Shown: in pieces, positions 59,801 to 64,000 of the stretch
Layout of the letters: every line of letters begins with the position of its first letter
How positions within the stretch are numbered: the stretch's first letter is position 1
NCBI GenBank assembly: GCA_025642065.1
Contig: JAODUP010000269.1
Location: forward strand, 982,501 to 1,046,500
Length of the DNA: 64,000 nt
Source of the DNA: Paralvinella palmiformis
Taxonomy: Eukaryota; Annelida; Polychaeta; Terebellida; Alvinellidae
Direction of reading: 5' to 3'
Notes under the pieces: model-generated
What the model was told of the DNA's origin: nothing
The model's input: only the letters and a program-made list of their open reading frames with translations
Databases searched by the model: none
Translations under genes and position numbers: made by a program

Positions 59801-59977
59801 CTCATTATTGTTGACATATTGATTTTAAATTAAAATACGTTTATCAATTTCATATAACGCAGGCACACAAGATATATTAATATTGTTGTATAATTAGATT
59901 GGCCTAGTGTGTGGCTGGTTACCGTGGGGCCTGTGACTTTCGATCGACCTTACACAAAGATGTATGTATGGAGATTG

Positions 59978-60008
<31 letters not shown>

Positions 60009-60019
60009 TGAGAGAGCAC

Positions 60020-60054
<35 letters not shown>

Positions 60055-60734
60055 GGCATGGCTATATCTGAAGGAAGTTTTATCTCTCAATTCGTCTCAT
60101 TATTTTTAGACGTTGATCGCTTCATTTAGTAACCATATACTAAAAATTCGCCGTAAAATTGCAACAAAAGCAAACATACATGCATACATACATACACACC
60201 AACCTATATTCATCGATATATACTCGCACACAGTCATGTAGTCAACAAATCAATCAAATCGATTGATCTATCAGTTAATTAGTTGATTGATTGATCAATC
60301 AATCAGTCAGTAGTTTTATTCTGAAATGTTACATTAATAGAAAAATGTATATAGATGATGTGATGTGTAATCATCGTTCGGGGTCCTCTGTAATAAGGAA
60401 CTGCCCGATTTAGATAAATATCCCTTAAGACTACACCTTTTTCCCCATCGACACCATTGAGCTGAGTATTCCTTGTGATACAAACAAATAATTAACGTAA
60501 CAATATCTAGGACAATAGCCCGAAGACATCGTTCTATGCTAAATACAGCATTCTAATAGATTCTACTCTACGATTACACCATCAGTGACCCGTACAGTGG
60601 TATTTAAAAAGAATAGCCTCTACAGCGTCTGTACTCATACAAGATATTAAAACCAGGGAATTATCGTAGGTACTTTGTAACACAGCTATTGTCACTACAA
60701 TCATTCATGGTAATTAACATGGTGTTAAAAGGGA

Positions 60735-60905
60735 CGTTTCGATGGCCCAGTGGTTAGAGTACTGCATTATAAACCTGTTGTGCGTTCGAATCCATCTCAC
60801 ACCTGTCTTTGTAGGATCTGTTTCCATGGGCAGTGGCCTCTAGGCTCTATGCTCGACGTGCTATCAGTGTCCAAGCTAAAGAACTCAACTGAGATCAACT
60901 CAACT
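60735..60905 (+). mobile_element. tRNA-derived SINE, family 2
   Basis: TTCGATGGCCCAGTGGTTAG is an A-box-like tRNA head; GCGTTCGAATCCATC is the B box. A body with TTTGTAGGATCTGTTTCCAT follows, then AACTGAGATCAACTCAACTG. It lies in the upstream flank of gene A. Confidence 0.55.
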
Positions 60906-61729
60906 GTATATTCAAGATATTTCTATTTCTAACTATTATAATTAATTTCTATTTAATCAGCAATCTGTTATCATTTAGTATAAAGTTACGGAAATCTAAA
61001 TCCGTGAACAATTTACAGTATTCATTACTTTTGTTATTGTTGTATATTCAACATCGTTTCTTCCCTTCATATTCTGAACAAATACCAACATTATAAACCC
61101 CCTGGATGATAGATCTAGAAGCACTAAATCATCGCTATGCACAAACTAATTCTTTAACGGTGAACATATGACACAACTACTTTTTACATCGATTATTATT
61201 TTCGTTTACTGATAGCATCTATGTACTGAGTACGGAAACAGAATTCGTGCTCGACGAAACTCATTACTAACATCAAAATTAAGATCTGATATGTTTAATG
61301 TACTTACATTTCTGGAGTTAATACCAAAATAATACATTTTTAATTATAAAAAAGTAGGGCACATGTTATAAGTTTTGCGAACATAACATTAATATTTGAC
61401 AAGATCAATTGCTTCTAAAGTATCTAAAACATGAATATACATTAATGTTCGAGCTGTAATATTTTAAAACATCCACTTTGAAGATATATGTACATATATA
61501 GCCTTTGTTTAGTACTGATGCCTACATAGAGTCATACATTTAACATTTCTTCAATACTTCTAATTATTTTACAGCAAGTACTCATGCTAGATACAATAAT
61601 TATCACAGACTTAAGAAATAAAAAAGTTAGACATATAGATAACAGTATAAATTTAATGTGACTGTGATGTTTCTAATATTTTGTCTGTATATCAGCCCAG
61701 TTCATTACTTTTACATTATAATAAAAGTG

Positions 61730-61888
61730 TAATGCCCATATTTTAGCACACCGTGCACTAGATGAACCACATGGCATCCAGAGGTAATGAGGAAAAGTGA
61801 AAGATGAAACACCCTTCAGATGTAACTAGACCACGATTTAAGCCCAGATACTAGAGATCAGTGCCACCTATACTACCATGGAGGAACT
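61730..61888 (-). mobile_element. tRNA-derived SINE, family 1, diverged fragment
   Basis: Retains AGTGAAAGATGAAACACCCT and a tRNA-like end (CACCTATACTACCATGGAGG). It lies in the upstream flank of gene A. Confidence 0.45.
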
Positions 61889-62479
61889 ATTTATCTGTGT
61901 GACCCCTGTCTATAATAAAATCATCGTGAAATCTTAGACCATCCAGTTATATATTATTAATACTCAGAAAAAGGGCCAACATTGGAAATGTATGTTTACA
62001 CTCTTGGGTGTTATCATTGTTTAATAATCCATAGATCATGAAACAAAAGGAAAAAGATTCAGTTGATCCAACTAAAATCATATCAAATGTGTATTTAGTG
62101 TACGAGGCCCATTTTGAAGTGGGACAATTTTCCAGAGAATATCAGAAGTGCACCAACTCAGGATTTCAGTGTATATCACTACGGATGACATATCCTGAAC
62201 ACACACACACACACACAGCCCTGTCCTTTAACGAATTTTCAAGTTGATACAATTAAGATTTTCAATCTAGCAGGGTCCTTTGTTAAACACAGAAATAAAT
62301 ACGCCTCGATTTCGTCAGAGGTTATTGTCTTGTCTTAACCGTCTATTTGTATGTAATAACTGGCACAAATCTGGGGATAAATCTTTGTATTCAATATCAT
62401 TACTATTTAAAGTATTTCTATTACGTTAATTTTCGGTGTTTTTCTAGAACTTAGTTATTTTAGGCTGCGTAAGTATGGG

Positions 62480-62510
<31 letters not shown>

Positions 62511-63706
62511 TGTGTGTGTGTGTGTGCCCATTGATTAACTCGGTCATAAATGGATGCTCAGCCGGACAAGATGGATTAGTATGGTGTTAGTCACGTGTAT
62601 ACGGTATACTTCCTGGGACAATAATGATATCACTGGATTATAAACAGGGAGTTGACACAAAGTGTTTAGGCAGCAATGCTGGGTTTTGGACCAAAACCAT
62701 TTGAAGACGTAAATATAAAATGGAAACGATCACTTTCTTCATTGCCATAACAAGTCTGCAGTAATTATGTCAAAAAGTACTAAACCAACGTAATGATGAT
62801 TCTTTACTAATCTAATTACTCCCAATACAACAGGCAGTATTTGTGGAACATGCTTAGTTAACTTTTGTAAAAATTATTTACACTCCCACCAGACTGCATG
62901 ACTTTAAAACATAAAACTATTAAATAGTGTTTTATAAATTATTATTTGCAACCTGAAAATGTTTTAGTTGACAACCATGACTTTTCATAACGCACATCAC
63001 CTGAGCTTACATGGTAAACTTCGAAATTGATTTATTTATGCTAATTTAATAAAATATGATACCGTAAGGTCTGGTTAAAGAAACGTGAGAGTTTTGAATT
63101 ACTGGCATTAAGCATAGGTTCTTAGTTCAGAATAACACTGGAGCTTCACAGGGGTTAAGATAAAGGTCGAATAAGCTGACCTTGAACGACCTTAGAAATT
63201 TCGTTTATACAAAGGCACTCAGAATTAGCATGAACATTCAAATAATTAGGTATGTTCACTTCATATTCCGTTTCATTATACATTGTAAAAGTATACGATT
63301 ACTGATATCGTAAAGAAGGATCTAGCTGCAAATAAAAATTATATAAAGTCGGTATTTCCATGTAGCTACGAATCTTAGTGTTGAAAAACGATACGTTATT
63401 ATGAATTCGAGGTGTTTCCCTATAGTGATATTTCTTTACTTCAAACTAGCTATTCCCATTACCCATTACAGGTCATATATTACTACAGAAGATTCAAGTA
63501 ATTTTCCGTTCTCAAAAAAAAGCAGATTAGCACACTAATCCTTACAAGACGAACGATGTAATAGGTCTTGGCAATTTTCAATCAGATCGGAGGACATCAA
63601 GATTAAGCTTATTCCAAAAGGTTTCGTCATGAAAAATATTATCAACATTCGCTCTCGTATGTTGAATGCCGGTTCTTCTGTTCTGAACTAAAAGTCATAT
63701 GGATGA

Positions 63707-63950
63707 GACTGTAACGTTACTGCGATTAAGTAGCAGTCAAATTATTAAGATGGAACCCCCCTCCCCCAGACTGTAACGTTACTGCAATTAAGTAACAGTC
63801 AAATTATTAAGATGGAACCCCCCTCCCCCAGACTGTAACGTTACTGCATTAAGTAACAGTCAAATTATTAAGATGGAACCCCCCTCCCCCAGACTGTAAC
63901 GTTACTGCAATTAAGTAACAGTCAAATTATTAGGATAGAACCCCCCCCCC
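63707..63950. repeat. Four-copy 62-bp tandem repeat
   Basis: Units begin GACTGTAACGTTACTGC at 63707, 63769, 63831 and 63892 (spacing 62, 62, 61) and end in a C-rich GGAACCCCCCTCCCCCA tract. Each unit contains the palindrome GTAACGTTAC and a larger GACTGT...ACAGTC inverted pair. The copies are nearly identical. Confidence 0.88.
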
Positions 63951-64000
63951 GAACTTATGCATAGAAAGGGTTAATAATCCATGCTATGGATTAGCGGTGT

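Larger units (their letters stand above)
59801..64000. other. Upstream flank of gene A, no gene seen
   Basis: AT-rich, with GT/AT microsatellites (59980-60050, 62481-62526), two SINEs and the 62-bp tandem repeat at the right edge. No splice-supported coding exon was found on either strand. Confidence 0.5.

Overview
This is a eukaryotic, almost certainly metazoan, window. It has small exons with GT..AG introns, kilobase-scale introns, abundant CA/AT/GA microsatellites and several tRNA-derived SINEs. The only confident coding content belongs to the animal-specific PDZ-LIM (ALP/Enigma/Zasp) family. A lophotrochozoan, probably a mollusc, fits the AT-rich, microsatellite-rich, SINE-rich background, but that placement is inference.

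All convincing coding sequence is on the minus strand and forms two consecutive exon sets. Set A (58653 down to about 36293) has 7 exons: an N-terminal PDZ domain split over two exons, then long low-complexity Ser/Pro/Thr-rich exons. Read to the first stop it gives 1530 aa. Set B (27194 down to 4462) has 8 exons: a second, divergent PDZ domain split at the equivalent position, two exons carrying a YQPYDMxG motif, a Pro-rich exon, an exon with an SRTFKVLE motif resembling the internal element of PDZ-LIM proteins, and a 287-aa C-terminal exon of unknown function. It gives 810 aa. Every exon junction was checked for phase, and both joined frames stay open. No LIM domain was recognised in the window.

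The two sets look like tandem paralogues or one complex locus with two promoters. The last exon of A ends in a strong GTAAGT donor in the same phase as the acceptor of exon B3, so an A-to-B fusion of 2251 aa is open in frame. Skipping that splice gives an immediate TAA stop with a poly(A) signal about 170 nt downstream. The locus may thus encode a choice between two PDZ heads and two tails; this needs transcript evidence.

Layout: 1-4.1 kb, downstream flank with a Kolobok-like MITE and a SINE; 4.1-27.2 kb, set B and its introns, with two long inverted repeats either side of exon B5 and a CpG-rich patch at 12.9-14.9 kb; 27.2-36.3 kb, spacer; 36.3-58.7 kb, set A, with a 13-kb intron holding transposon relics, a G-rich GGT/GAGT block and another CpG-rich patch at 43.9-45.1 kb; 58.7-64 kb, upstream flank ending in a 62-bp tandem repeat.
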